Source: Ashinkailepas kermadecensis
Taxonomy: Eukaryota; Arthropoda; Thecostraca; Neolepadidae
Reading direction: 5' to 3'
Length of the DNA stretch: 64,000 nucleotides
Assembly (NCBI GenBank): GCA_034440615.1
Contig: JAOTOM010004304.1
Coordinates: 1 to 64,000 of the forward strand
Below the pieces are notes generated by a model that made no database searches, was not told the DNA's origin, and saw only the letters and a list, made by a program, of their open reading frames with translations. Below are positions 12,591 to 23,769 of the stretch, in pieces. A program made the position numbers and the translations under genes. Within the stretch, counting starts at the first letter, position 1, and each line of letters starts with the position of its first letter.

Positions 12591-12696
12591 CAGGGTGGGC
12601 CGAATACGCTATGTAGAGCATGCCGACTGAGGAGATGTTTATTTCCTCGATGATCTCCGATGAAGATGAAGTTTTGCATGTTCTTTACACACCACC

Positions 12697-13080
12697 TACT
12701 TAAAAAGATATCAATATATAGGAATGCTAGAAATATTGCAGTACAAAGCCATTAGACTCATCAGTGGACTAGGTAGGTTATTTATAATATGGAGAAGGGC
12801 TTACAGCACTAGATATGCAGGTTCTTGCTCAAGTATAGGAGATTAAGGGGTGATATGATTGAAATGTATAAAATCATGAAAGGGTTAGGGTAAGGTCAAT
12901 CTGGATGATACCCTTCTATTTAGAATATCACATTGACATAGGGGTCATCACTCCAGGTTGGACAAGTCAAGGTGTATGACAGTTAAGTGATAACAGGTCT
13001 TCTGTCAAAGGGTATCAATGGAATAGGCTGCCACTTGATGTGAAGTCCTTCATTAAATGGGTATTCTTCAAGTATTACCC
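12697..13080 (+). pseudogene. CR1-like LINE, 3' piece of the interrupted copy
   Basis: The + strand resumes with YLKKDINI, later LLKYRRLRGDMIEMYKIMKG and, after frameshifts, YQWNRLPLDVKSFIKW. This is the continuation of the fragment ending at 9,133. The piece reaches the ORF2 C-terminus and then enters the inverted repeat at 13,060. Confidence 0.7.
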
Positions 13081-13620
13081 CTCAGACTTCCTTTATCTCA
13101 ACAATGAATCCAAGCCATCATCAGCTGACTGCCAGTCAGCTGTTGGTGATGTCACTCAAACGTACCAAGACACCCCCAGTTGGGTGCACTGAATAACCCA
13201 AGGGCATCACCAGGAATATTTATAAGGGTTAGGTTAGGTTATTGTTAGGTTAGGTTTTCACCATCGTGAAATAGAATCTGCACACCCTCGCCTAGCAGGA
13301 AATTCCTTGCGCTGTATCTAAAGTGCCATCTCAACCACCACCCACCAAAGGAAAATGTCCTGTGAAGCCCTGAATATATACCTCCACAACTGCTTCGTAG
13401 ACATAAATTTGTTGCTGATGCCCATGGATGAGCACCACATCGACCCCTTATAAATATTCCTGGTGATGCCCTGGGGTCATTCAGTGCACTCATATGAAGT
13501 GTTGTTTCTGTATGTTTGAGTGATGTCACCAACAGCTGACTGGCAGTCAGCTGACAGTGACTCGGATGCATTGTTGCATAAAGAAAGCATGAGGGGTAAT
13601 ACTTAAAGATTACCCATTAA
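13060..13620. repeat. Large inverted repeat, two LINE 3' ends tail to tail
   Basis: The arm at about 13,060-13,216 is matched in reverse complement by about 13,449-13,620. Shared landmarks are AGTATTACCCCTCA, CAGCTGACTGCCAGTCAGCTG, TGAGTGATGTCAC / GTGACATCACTCA-type blocks and GGCATCACCAGGAATATTTATA. The spacer (13,217-13,448) is unrelated. The left arm is continuous with a + strand LINE, so the right arm is probably the 3' end of a second copy in opposite orientation. Confidence 0.7.
13227..13256 (+). repeat. Interstitial TTAGG-like run
   Basis: GGTTAGGTTAGGTTATTGTT followed by AGGTTAGG: four to five units of the arthropod telomere motif with one interruption, in the spacer of the inverted repeat. 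Confidence 0.5.
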
Positions 13621-14115
13621 TGTATTTTAAAAAGTACTGTGGACAACTCTTTAAGCTGGATAATCGTTTTCAGGTTCTAATTAGTGGTGCGTGGGGTGAG
13701 ATTTATTATAGTAGGTGTACACCATGCAGACCTGTTTAAGCAGGCATGGATGGATTTGGAAAATTATTGATAGGGAACTAGGTACCTACATCTACACATT
13801 TGTTATGCAGGATCAAGTGAATAGGGCAAGATAGGTAGGTAGTTATTCATAGGTGTAAAGGATGTTGGGGGATAGTTTTTATTTAGATTGTTGTATTGGT
13901 TGGGGTCCCTACTCTTGAGTATATTTTTGTACAGGCTTATAGCATATCCCTTTACAGGCTTAACCCAAATGGCCCCTGTGACTCTCACAAGTCTGAACAC
14001 TTTATGACTTAATCATGTTAACCACATTCATAAACATTGCATCTGAAAAAGGAATTCCAACTATTCAAAAACTACCCTAAAGTGCAAACTTACCCCAAAA
14101 TGAAACCAAACTTAT
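13621..14115. other. No recognisable feature
   Basis: AT-rich sequence with no motif-bearing frame and no clear repeat. Confidence 0.4.
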
Positions 14116-14119
14116 AAGA

Positions 14120-14850
14120 GGGTTGAAGCCGCACCACTATGCGGTTTTCTATAGTTGGCTTTACAGCGGAAATTTGCTCGTGTTTAGTATAGCTGGTATA
14201 ATAACTTTATAGATGGTATAAAAGTTAGTAGCTAGCATAACGCCAAATACGTTTACTTTTCACGGACATTTTGTACTCATTATAGAAAGGAATGGTCCGT
14301 TATTGGGCGTATAGACTGATATTGTACATGTGAATTAACTTTCATTTCATATAACTTTGATTTGAAGATTTAATTATTTTGGTTCTAAAAACTGACATGT
14401 TCGGTCCGTTCCTCATCCTCCAGGGTTGCCACCGGGGTACGATCGTACCAATTCTGGTACGCTTTCGACAAATCTGGTACGCACGTATGATATCGGTTTC
14501 AGGCAGAGCGCCTGCTGAAGTCGGGGGCACGCATTTCGTGCATGCCTTTTTCCAATTAATTCAACGATTGCGGATGGTTTGAATCGGCATTTCACGACAC
14601 AGAATTGATCAAAGAACCTCACCGTTCTTTCTTTATTGGTGTGTGGTGTTCCGTTCAGAAATTGTCGTGGTGTGAAAGGAAGGCATTCTCGACAAGAAAT
14701 TCCCTACATAAAAAAGTGTCGGACAACTGGCAAGTGGTAGCATGATGTAGCAAGTCGATCAGACGGTATAGCATCGTCGCCAACAGGGCTGGAAACCTCT
14801 CACGAAGGGAGTGGGTCCAAGTCTTTATTTTCAACACATATTTTCAGATT
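14120..14850 (+). repeat. Dispersed repeat R2, copy a
   Basis: Matches 19,890-20,100 (blocks TGGCATAATAACCATG-like, AATGGTATAAAA, GAGTGGTCC[AG]TTAT) and 20,885-21,345 (GGTACGCTTTCGA.AAATCTGGTACGC, CGATTGCGGATGGTTTG, AAAACCTCACCGTTCTTTC, CATATTTTCAGATTGAAT). Unknown class; no coding frame. Confidence 0.7.
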
Positions 14851-15300
14851 GAATCGACCCCCCCCCCCCCATCCTTGGAAACAATCCATTGGAAACCATT
14901 AGGAACTATTGGGATTTTCCTAGTGGTTTTAATGGTCCCTAATGGTTTGAATGCTTCCCGATGGAATTGGTTCAAATGGTCCTAATAATATTTTGACCAG
15001 ACCAATCGGAGTTTCCATTGGTTCCATTTTGGTGGTTCAGTGTCGTTTTCCTTGTGGCATAATAGTCCAAATTGCATTAACCGCCGTCTTTCTAGACATG
15101 TATGGATTGCCGTGAATAATTACGATGCATTCACAGAAAACTTCACGGGGTCTATGCGCTAGCGGATCTAAATGATAGGGACACGGAAGCCATGACCTCT
15201 CCCCATTCTCCAAGCGGCGTGAAGGGGACCAAACTATCTCACCGCCCCCAAAATGGGACTGTAAAATGAACTCAAAATATCGATTTAATGACACACGCAA
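14851..15300. other. C-tract and AATGGT-rich sequence, no gene
   Basis: A C14 run near 14,857 is followed by a stretch in which CATTGG, AATGGT and ATTGG words recur irregularly (14,875-15,040). No protein similarity is seen. Confidence 0.4.
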
Positions 15301-16250
15301 AGGCATATTTAAGAAGTTTTCCTTAGGGGGAAGATGGCCACAAAATATACACCAAAATGAAGAACTTAATCGGGATCCGCAAATTGGCTCCTAAAAATGT
15401 ATGCATTTGCACTTCACCACGCGGTCTATGACATGTCAATCAGGGCCCGGAAATTAACTCTGGAATCCCAAAAATAACTCCAAATGCGTCACAAATTGCG
15501 TATGGTTCTCTAAAAAAACGTGCCCTTGCCACGCAAGAAACGTACCGGGGCCTCAAAAATCACGACGGGAACCGGAAACGCAACTCGCACACCGAAAAAA
15601 GAGGTCACAAAAAATTGTGCCTTCCGACAACACGCATTGGGGCCCCGAAGACTCGCGCCTGACCCCGAAGCAAAATCGCGCAGGAGCTCCCAAAAATAGT
15701 GGTGGGACCGCAAAATTGCCGTCGGGACGCTTATAATTTGTGCTCGGGATACAAAGAAACAGGGAGGACAAAAACTCGTGACAGGACCATATAAAAATAA
15801 ATCAGAGACTTAGAAAAATCCAGCGGGGACCCCGAATCCTGGCCTGAGAAACCGACCTGGAACCCCAAGAATCGTGCATAGCGCCGAAAAAAACGTCCCG
15901 AATCCCGGACAAAAATAAAATCAGGCCTGGCACCAAAAATGCAATACTTCCCAGTGATGTACCACGTGCTCCAGTATCGATACCTGGTGGACACGAACAC
16001 ACCCGGGATATCCAGCCATGGTCGCCGGAGCGGATAGGGTGAAAAGGCGGGTCGTAGGGGAAGGGACGAAGGCAATCCTCTTTATAACTCAAAAATACAT
16101 TTCTGGGAGGTCCGAATGTACCAGTCTCCCTAGCATTTTTTCCTCCAGTGGCGCTCCTCGGAAGGAAAATGTGCCCCTCCAGGTACATTCGCAGCGGCGC
16201 CCATACAGACAAGCTTCCCCTCATGACAATTCCTGGATCCACGCCTGGTA
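15300..16250. repeat. Degenerate 21-bp array (A-tract / CGC type) with transposon-like right end
   Basis: From 15,420 to 15,960 units such as CAAAAATCACGACGGGAACC recur at about 20-22 bp, the type seen in copies A and B. The right end (16,100-16,250) is not repetitive; on the - strand it begins CCAGGCGTGGATCCAGG, a terminus style common in invertebrate DNA transposons. Confidence 0.6.
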
Positions 16251-16259
16251 AAACCTGAT

Positions 16260-17140
16260 ACTGTTGGTAAAGTACAACGCCAACATCAAATTCGAAACTC
16301 TGTCGGGCCAACGGCGGTACGACGTCATTCATGTTCCAATCCCTATCAGCCACATTAGGCTATGACTGTGGTCGAGATGGTTTGCAGACCCTCTGAACCA
16401 CATTGGGTTGTCCTAACCTGTCTTGACATAACTTAGCCTAACTTCCTTTTTGATGAAATTTTGTCAGCTTCATTTTTATCCTCGAACATTTCAGGTTAAA
16501 TATCCAGCCTAACTGACCCATCCCAACCTCTTTTGTTGCCTTTTGGAGGTAAAATTAACTTGTGAACAATTTAAACTGCAATAATTACATAGTTTGCTCA
16601 ATTTGCCATGCCTGTAAGACAAAAACTCTCCTTTGAAAACTTTGGTAACCTTTGATCTGATCCAGGGTCACAAACGTCCAAACCCAAATAATTTGGCATA
16701 CACCTAAGATAAATTGTAATAGTTGAATGGCACGGAGAGGCATTCAACTGTCATGTCAGCACTTGTCATGTCATGTCAGTACTTGTCATGTCAGACATTG
16801 GTCATGTCAGCAAGCAAGAAATTCAGTTTTAAAAATTTCCCCTTGGACCTAGCACAGTGTAGAAAAGTAAAAACCTAATAGGTACATATGTGTCACATGC
16901 TGAATTGTCTGTAGAAGGCTTATGCACCTCCATGAAGTATTTTGTATGAGTAAGGTCTGTTCATTATATTTTTGTTTCCATATGGTAGACATTGACATCA
17001 CACAAGATTACACAAATAGAAACCTCACACAATTATGACATGTTCAATCATCTTGTGGAGGTTTTATAATGATCAGATACGTAGCTTCTAATATTAGCAA
17101 TGTCACCATGCCAAAAAAGCGCTTTGATAAAGAATTTCAC
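16260..17140. other. No gene; short GTCATGTCA repeat
   Basis: At 16,750-16,812 the word GTCATGTCAG recurs six times at irregular spacing. The remainder shows nothing assignable. Confidence 0.45.
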
Positions 17141-17145
17141 CCTTA

Positions 17146-17806
17146 TGGCATAAAGACATAAAGACATAAAAGATCAGTGCAACTATGAGCCACAAGGGCC
17201 CTTCTTGGTTGCACTTTGTACACTGAACCAGTTGCCCACCAAATCTGTCAATCAACCCTCCCTGGAATACAGAAAAACAAGCCCCCTATTCTTATAATGA
17301 TTGTCTATGCCGTTTTTAAAGATGTTCAGTGTGTTGCTACTGACAATTGTTCCTGGCAGCTGGTTCCAGTGTTCTACTACCCTGTTGGTGAAGAAAGACT
17401 GTCTTAACCTTGTCCTGCTGTGATTTACTTTAATTTTGAATTGATGACCTCTAATTGCATCATTTCTGTTTAATTCAAACATTTCCCTGAGATATCCCTG
17501 TTCCTGACCATGAACAAATTTAAAAACCTCGATGAGATCTCCTCTCAGCCTTCTATATCTAAGTGAAAACATATTCAATTTCTTCAATCTTTCCTCATAT
17601 GCCAGGTTGCCTATACCATTAACCATTTTTGTTGCCCTCTTTTGTACTCTCTCTAAAAGCCAACAATCTTTCTCGTAACTAGGGGACCAAGCTTGGACAC
17701 AGTATTCTAAATGTGGCCTGACATATGCACAGTAAAGATTCCTGATGGCAGGCAAGTCACCCAAATTTAAACTACGTGCAATGGGCACACTTGGTAAACT
17801 ATGCAC
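17146..17806 (-). pseudogene. CR1-like LINE, 3' end with octamer tail
   Basis: A 184-residue - strand frame contains YCAYVRPHLEYCVQAWSPSY, LERVQKRATKMVNGIG, YRRLRGDLIEVFKFVHG and FFTNRVVEHWNQLPGTIV, the C-terminal third of CR1-like ORF2 after the reverse-transcriptase core. Downstream (17,146-17,170) the element ends in about three copies of the octamer TTTATGTC. CR1-clade elements characteristically end in short octamer repeats instead of poly(A), so tail and protein agree. The RT catalytic region is absent. Confidence 0.85.
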
Positions 17807-17829
17807 ATTTCACACTTGCCTCATCCCTT

Positions 17830-18290
17830 GATTAGACATAGTGGTCCCTCTTGTCTGTTTACCTTCCTCCCCATCACACATAGGGTGCGTTATTTGTCTC
17901 CTTCATTCCGCGAATTCCGTGGAGAGTTTCGTTGCATATTTCGTGGACTGCAGCCGCGGAACGTTCTGTGAAATTTCGCGCCGGATTACTTATGTGAGCC
18001 ATTTGTGTCGCTGTTCGCAAACCTTCCTACTAATTTTTATGATTGGCATTCATTGCATGCTATTACATTAAAGCAATGTGGTTGGCACTTGTTGGCAACG
18101 CCAGTAATTATACAAAGCTCCCACCTATGATCTTATTGTGATTGGCCATTGATGCCTAATTTAATGCTCATGGTGTCAACAATAAAAAGGATACAAATGC
18201 GAAATCATTCTGAGATGGCTCTTGTTCTAGGTAGATGAATGTCAGACATGTCCAGGGCATGCTATGACAGGCATGTCAAGGGCAGGGAGG
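17830..18290. other. No recognisable feature
   Basis: CG-containing, mixed composition; no motif-bearing frame. Confidence 0.4.
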
Positions 18291-18292
18291 AA

Positions 18293-18689
18293 ATTTGCAT
18301 TGGTCGTTGCCCAGTGAACATGCCGACAGCGGACCGACGTCGTTCCGCTATCTGGACGCCAGTGGCCCGCTGTCAGCTGATGAGTGGAATGTCCACCAAG
18401 CCGATATGCAGCTGAACCCAGCCAACGTGGGACGCTGTCAGGCTGCTGTCGGGACGCTAGGGGCCCGCTGACTGCTGGGAAGTGGGATGTCTGACAACGG
18501 CCCGACGTCAGCTGGCCGCTATTGATATGCCGAATTCAACCCGACATATGTGCATATTCCAGATCAGTATACCGATGTCGGGCCGAGAGCGGCCCGATGT
18601 CGGCATGCCGTTTACGAGATGTCGAGCTCGCCCCGACACATGCGGACAGCGGGCCGACATCGGCATGTTTACTGGGTGGAGATGCAAAT
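18293..18689. mobile_element. Non-autonomous element with terminal inverted repeats CCCAGT[G/A]AACATGCCGA
   Basis: The left end CCCAGTGAACATGCCGAC (18,310) is mirrored at the right end by TCGGCATGTTTACTGGG (18,660-18,676). Outside these, ATTTGCAT (18,293) is mirrored by ATGCAAAT (18,682). The interior is full of GGCCGACGTCGG-like palindromic words. There is no transposase. No simple target-site duplication was found next to either candidate end. Confidence 0.6.
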
Positions 18690-19885
18690 AATCAGAAAAA
18701 GAAGTTTCTGAAGGTAGTGTCTAGCTTATTGCCGTTTCACCTCAACACTTGAGAATTTGACCACGCTGCAACGGAAAATCCTCGCCGGTGGGAACATGAC
18801 ATTCATTAGTGACATCTTCGCACAATCTAGCCCAATCGTATCCACTCCACAACATTACTTGCGAATTTGCAATGTCTTCCTTGCAATGTCTCACTTCCAA
18901 TGTGCGTCGCCATCTTGGAAGAACCGCACAGGACGGGGCTGGACAGCTTTTCTCAGTCCGCGCGTTCCCCGCAGATTCAACGAAATCTGTCCGCGGAATT
19001 CGTGAGGAATGGATAAAGAACGACACATGACGCCAGAGCCAGGTCCACGGATTTCGTGGACGGAACGTGACAAAGAACGCAGCCATAGGTACAGAGCATG
19101 AGCAGGCTATATCTAAAACTGTACAGGCCATTTAGGAAAAAATAAGTTGTGAATCACAAGAAAAGCTACTACACTTGATGGGGAAGCATAGCACATATCG
19201 TCCTACGAAAAGGTTTCGTTGGCAACTATCAACGAAATTTTAAATGTTCCATATATATTTCACTGGTGCCTGCATACGGCCATGGCTGGTGCCGCTGGTG
19301 CATAGGCCTCCTTCCCATGCCAGAAATATAAATAGGCTTTAAAAAAAAACACGATGCAAGAAAAAAATAGATGGAACAGATGAAAAATAATAGCAAACAG
19401 CCTCAGAGCAAGTCATTTTTCCTGAAAAAGACATTAAAATAGCTTTAAAATCTGTATATGTACAACCCCTTTCAACCCTCACCGATCAAACTCAGACGGT
19501 AGTGTACAGGTGACGGCTCGCAGATCTGCACGCACCACAAAGTAAGAAATTCAACCAATCAGCGGCTAAGGATCGGAATATATGACGCATTTTAAGACAC
19601 AAACGGGCACATCATTTGCCATCTGGCAAACGACGATCGTCTGGTCCAAGTCGCGGCCAGATAACTGCCAGTTGAACTAGAGATGAGTGCGGTTGCCGTT
19701 TGGTTACGTAGTCTAGAAGTTTGTTGTCGTGGTTTATGCAATAAGTTATATTTCGTTTGTAAGTTTTCGGTCCATTCCATTGAATTAATATTTCTAACCT
19801 GAAATAGATATTATAATTGGAACTACTATTCGCTTGTATTTTTAACTTCACATTATTTTATGTCGGATCGCTCTATCTCGGAGAC
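18690..19885. other. No recognisable feature
   Basis: Short frames only. A CGTGGAC/GTCCACG-containing stretch (19,000-19,090) resembles 17,905-17,960 weakly in reverse complement. Confidence 0.4.
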
Positions 19886-19889
19886 CGAG

Positions 19890-21345
19890 TGGTCTGGCAA
19901 CACAGCAAAATCCGCTGTAAAACCGGCTTATGACAGTTTGCCTTCGCGTGGCATATCTGGCATAATAACCATGTAATAACTACGTAATGGTATAAAAAGT
20001 TTATGTCTGGCATAACATGACGTGAATTTCCTGATTAGGGATATTTTGTGTTAATTATGATAAAGGAGTGGTCCATTATACGACATATGGAAGTGCGTAA
20101 ATCAAATTATTCATTTAAAATAGTTTTCATCATAATATTTTGCTATTTTCTGTTTAAAAAACTGGTACGTTTTTTGTTGTGTTTTTTTTCATCTTTAGCA
20201 GAGGTAAGGTGCCATCCGCTAGAGATTTGTTACGTTAAGGAAGTAGTTACGTTAATCCGGCTTATGTGGCATCCGGTTATATCAAAGAAGCAAGATAGGA
20301 AAGATGAGACGCCGGCAAACAAGGAACGTGGCGTAAAGGGCCGATACATACATAGCATACAGGTTCATACATACAAACATACATACACGACAATTAGAAG
20401 GAGACTTGGAGGGTGGGCAGCTTCGTTGCCTGCGGAGAGGCTCCACTGCCCACCTGCAACCTGAAGTGGCGAAGCGGAGTCCCGACGTCCAGGGCGAGTC
20501 GTGGGCGTCAGGCCCAACCTTGTATGTGTAGGTGTATGTTTAAGTTAAAGCTTGGAAAACCTGAGAAGGAAACACGTAGGTAGGTAAAAACACGTAGGAA
20601 AAAACACCAAGCTGCTTGGAAAACACGTAGGTAAAAACCAAGCGCAATATTACAAGGGAAACCGTCCGTTTAGGCCAAATTGGATCGGTCCCTACATACC
20701 TAGTGTGAGATAACCTATATGTATGTGTTTTACAGCGTCGGAGAGGAAGATGTGTGGAGCGGAGTCATACAGCGAACGAGGAGTGCGGCACGTGTCATAG
20801 CTTTTAACTTCACATCAATTCAGTTTTGACCATGTAACGTACCACAGAGAAATCAGATGGCATGTTCCGTTTGTCCCTTTTTACAGTTGCCACTATGGTA
20901 CGGTCGTGCCAGATCAGGTACGCTTTCGAGAAATCTGGTACGCAAGCAAGGCATCGGTTTCATGCCGTGCGCCGGCCTTGCGTGAGTTTTTTTTTAAGTT
21001 CTGAGCACGCGTCGTGTTTGCCTTTTTCAAATTGATTCAACAATTGCAGATGGTTTGCATCAGCACTTCACGAAAAAGAATTGATAAAAAACCTCACCGT
21101 TCTTTCCTTACTGGTTTATGATGCTCCGTTCAGTAATTGTGGTTCGAAGTGAAGGCATTCGCGACAGGGAATTCACCACGTCCAAAGAGTCTGACAGAGC
21201 TGTCAGCTGCCAGCTCTGGCAAGTGGTAGCATAACGCCGCAAGTTAATCAGAGGTACAGTAGAGTAGCCAGCAGGGCTATATATATCTCAAGAAGTCAGG
21301 GGTTACAAGTCCTTGTTTCCAAGTCATATTTTCAGATTGAATAGG
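19890..21345 (+). repeat. Dispersed repeat R2, copy b, with extra internal sequence
   Basis: Ends correspond to copy a (14,120-14,850), but about 780 bp lie between the two matching blocks here (20,105-20,885) against about 90 bp in copy a. The extra segment contains AACACGTAGGTA repeats (20,565-20,640) and a CATACA-rich run (20,365-20,390), and is probably an insertion or a region lost from copy a. Confidence 0.6.
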
Positions 21346-21604
21346 GACAACGACAAATTAACATTCGTATGTTATCAAACCAGGGAGCCCAGACCGCCTC
21401 CCCCCTCCGCAATCAGCCCGGGATGTCCAGTCATGGGTGTTATTTGATGCAAATTATTGGGGGACCAAGGCCAATCGATTCGGGGGGGGGGGGGAAAGTG
21501 CTACAGGATTAAAGCAGGTATGAGATGCGGCTGTTGAACACGCGCACCGAAGTGGTCGGTATCCGTCCACCTATCCTGTTTTTTGACGTTATCTCATAAA
21601 CGGG

Positions 21605-22560
21605 CGGCGATAGACAGACAGACAGACATACATGTATTAAGGCCATCCACAATTAACTCGTGGCTATTACAGCCTCACGTCATGCAAATAAAAAGAGGTC
21701 GGCAGAAGTATTATGCATTCAGATATCGTCTACAAGCAGTCATAAAAGCAAACACATAAATAAGGCGCTAAGTGCCTCCACAATCCGGGTTCCTACGCAG
21801 GTGACGCTTTAGGTGCGGTCCAAACAGGTGGATGGGTAGCCGCGTCAGATCGGGCGGCAAGGCATTGTATTGTCTAGCTGCGCGACTACAAAAACGTCGC
21901 TTGCCCATGTTGGTCCGCGATCTGGGCACGTGCAGATCGCTGTCTTGCCTGGTGGTCCTGTCGCGTGTCTGTGATACCAGAGCAAATTCGCAGGCTAGTG
22001 ACTGGCTCACCCAGGCGGCGCACCTTGTGCAGCAAGGTCAGCGTATGGTACTGAACGAGGTCCCGCGCGTTCAGCCAGCCCAATTTCTCCAGCAGATCCG
22101 ATACATGATCAAATTTTTGGCGGCCGAAAATTACTTTTGCTGCATAATTAATAATGTTTTGGATGCGAGACAGATTCTTTTCCGTTCCATTGCCGTACAC
22201 CGAAATACAACACCGGATCTGTGAGAGTACCAAGGCATTGACTAAAGCGGAAATGACAGCGGGCGGCAGGTAACTCCTCAGATGCGACAGACCACTCAAA
22301 GTACCGAAGCAGCGCCTAGTGATGGTGGATACGTGGGAGTCCCAGCTGAGAGAGCGGTCAAAGATTAATCCGAGATTTTTTGCTTCCGAGATGGGAATTA
22401 CATTGTGATCGCGAAATTTTACGGTATTTTCGGGGGTGTGGCGCAAATTTTGCTGACTTCCCAGCAGCATTAGTTGAGTCTTTCCGGCATTCACTTTGAG
22501 GTCGTTTGCACGAAACCAAGAGCCAAGAGAGGACAAAGCATATTGTAATGCAATCTTGTG
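21605..22560 (-). pseudogene. LINE-B family, 3' part of ORF2
   Basis: Two overlapping - strand frames (22,536-21,886 and 22,010-21,768) encode the region after the RT catalytic motif: LKVNAGKTQLMLLGSQQNL, NLGLIFDRSLSWDSHVS, CCISVYGNGTEKNL and RRFCSRAARQYNALPPDL. The same order and wording appear in LINE-B at 10,146-12,530 (for example KTQLLTFGSRQN and ISVYGNGSAANI). RT motifs A-C are missing. A (TGTC)n run at 21,612-21,632 may be its 3' tail. Confidence 0.8.
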
Positions 22561-23089
22561 ACTGGGTTAAAAATCGATAAGCACATTCTATACAACAAAA
22601 ATATAAATCCGTCCTTAAATATGGGAACTGCGGGGGTCCAAATTTACCCAACAGTCGGCGGCCGCCGAGCGTTCAAGGTCACAAAGGCTTCGTCGGTGCG
22701 GTGGAGCGGCGGTGCAGTGCAGCAGCCGATCACGACCTCATTTGGCCCTGAAGGCCAAGGGTTATGAAATTTGCACAAAAACGAGTTCGCTACATCCGTA
22801 ATCCATCATCCAAATGTTGTGTTTATAGTTTCAGTAGCTTCCGAAATCTTATGGGCAGGGGCCAGGGCCTCCTCTAACATGTTAACTAGGTGGGACGCGC
22901 CCCACCTAATGCCGTGAAATCCCACCTAGTGGAGTGGAAAATCCCGCTTAGTCAAAGGGATCTTCAAGGGAGAAAGCAACTAAGAAAAAATTCGTATTGT
23001 TCTGGTAGCGGAAGTGATTTTTTCCTTCGAATGGAGCATTTTTATGAAAAAGAAGACAAAAATGGTAGCAGGTTGGCAGCATTTATGGT
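22561..23089. other. No recognisable feature
   Basis: Mixed composition. The words CCCACCTAGTGGA and GGTGGGACG near 22,890 recur weakly near 26,835, but no element was delimited. Confidence 0.4.
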
Positions 23090-23100
23090 GAGGTCAAAGC

Positions 23101-23260
23101 ATTGGTTATTGGTTTTACGACACATCGACCGTTCAGTCATGTAGCGTCGCCAATCTCTCACGCCGATTGGCCGCGAGCGAAGAGAAGCGACAGGTGAGAC
23201 TCGAACCCACAATCTTTCGATTGTGAGACGGGAAACTTACCCCTAGACTACTCCTCCCCT
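23101..23260 (-). mobile_element. SINE-V: full-length tRNA-derived SINE with perfect target-site duplication
   Basis: A 160-bp element between two copies of GAGGTCAAAGC (23,090-23,100 and 23,261-23,271). On the - strand it starts with a tRNA-like head: A-box GTAGTCTAGGGGTAAG, TTTCCCGTCTCACAATCGAA and B-box GTGGGTTCGAGTCTCAC, most like tRNA-Val(CAC). A unique body of about 85 bp follows, ending in AAAACCAATAACCAAT. A 5'-truncated copy lies at 59,707-59,806. Not a functional tRNA gene: the anticodon stem is degenerate and replaced by a hairpin (CACAATC-GAAA-GATTGTG). Confidence 0.85.
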
Positions 23261-23292
23261 GAGGTCAAAGCGATGAGGAGAATCGAGTGGGT

Positions 23293-23460
23293 GGGCGGTG
23301 ATGGCCGAGTGGTTAAGATGTTGAGCTATGGATACTAAGGTCCCGGGTTCAACACTCGCGCCACTCGGACATTTCGCAATCCTGCGGCCCACCGGCGAAA
23401 CAGCGTGGTCGGCCCCATTAACCGCGAGCATAAAGTGCGTCGTGAACCACCCAATTAAAA
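23293..23460 (+). mobile_element. SINE-S: tRNA-Ser/Leu-like SINE
   Basis: The head GATGGCCGAGTGGTTAAG (A-box) and CCCGGGTTCAACACTCG (B-box) is followed by a body with GCGGCCCACCGGCGAAACAG, ATAAAGTGCGT and ending AACCACCCAATTAA. The same body is found at 60,181-60,305, and the same head at 59,541-59,576. It lies 30 bp from SINE-V in opposite orientation. Confidence 0.8.
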
Positions 23461-23769
23461 AAGGCTCAAATGTGAAATGTTTCTGTGAAAAATGCATACT
23501 ACAAAAGCCAACAATTCGGTCTATTAGCGGTTGTATTACAAAAAACATGGCCTTCCAGACTTTTTTCGCACATCACAGAAGAGCGGGGCGACGCGAGCAT
23601 AAGTCATAAGTCCGCATGACCGCATGACATAAGTCACGAGTGCTAGATATTCATTTGCGGTCTGTTCTTCGATGTTGCTAAAATAAAGGGACAGATGAAG
23701 CTAGATGCCCTTGTAAAAAGACAAGGTGTCTAACGTGGTGGAATGTTGATCGGTTTTTTCCTCCCCCAG

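Larger units (their letters stand above)
9134..12696. mobile_element. 3.56-kb insertion inside a CR1-like LINE, flanked by a 9-bp direct repeat
   Basis: The segment interrupts a LINE reading frame exactly between two copies of TACTTAAAA. A 9-bp target-site duplication would suit several DNA transposon superfamilies, but I see no terminal inverted repeats and no transposase. The left kilobase (9,134-10,130) has no recognised content apart from a CAGGGGCGGATAC motif near 9,776; the right part holds LINE-B inside a tRNA-like sequence. Confidence 0.5.

Noticed and set aside
23155..23262. tRNA-Val gene on the - strand
   Set aside because: A- and B-boxes are present but the anticodon stem does not form, and the sequence is the head of a SINE with its own target-site duplication.
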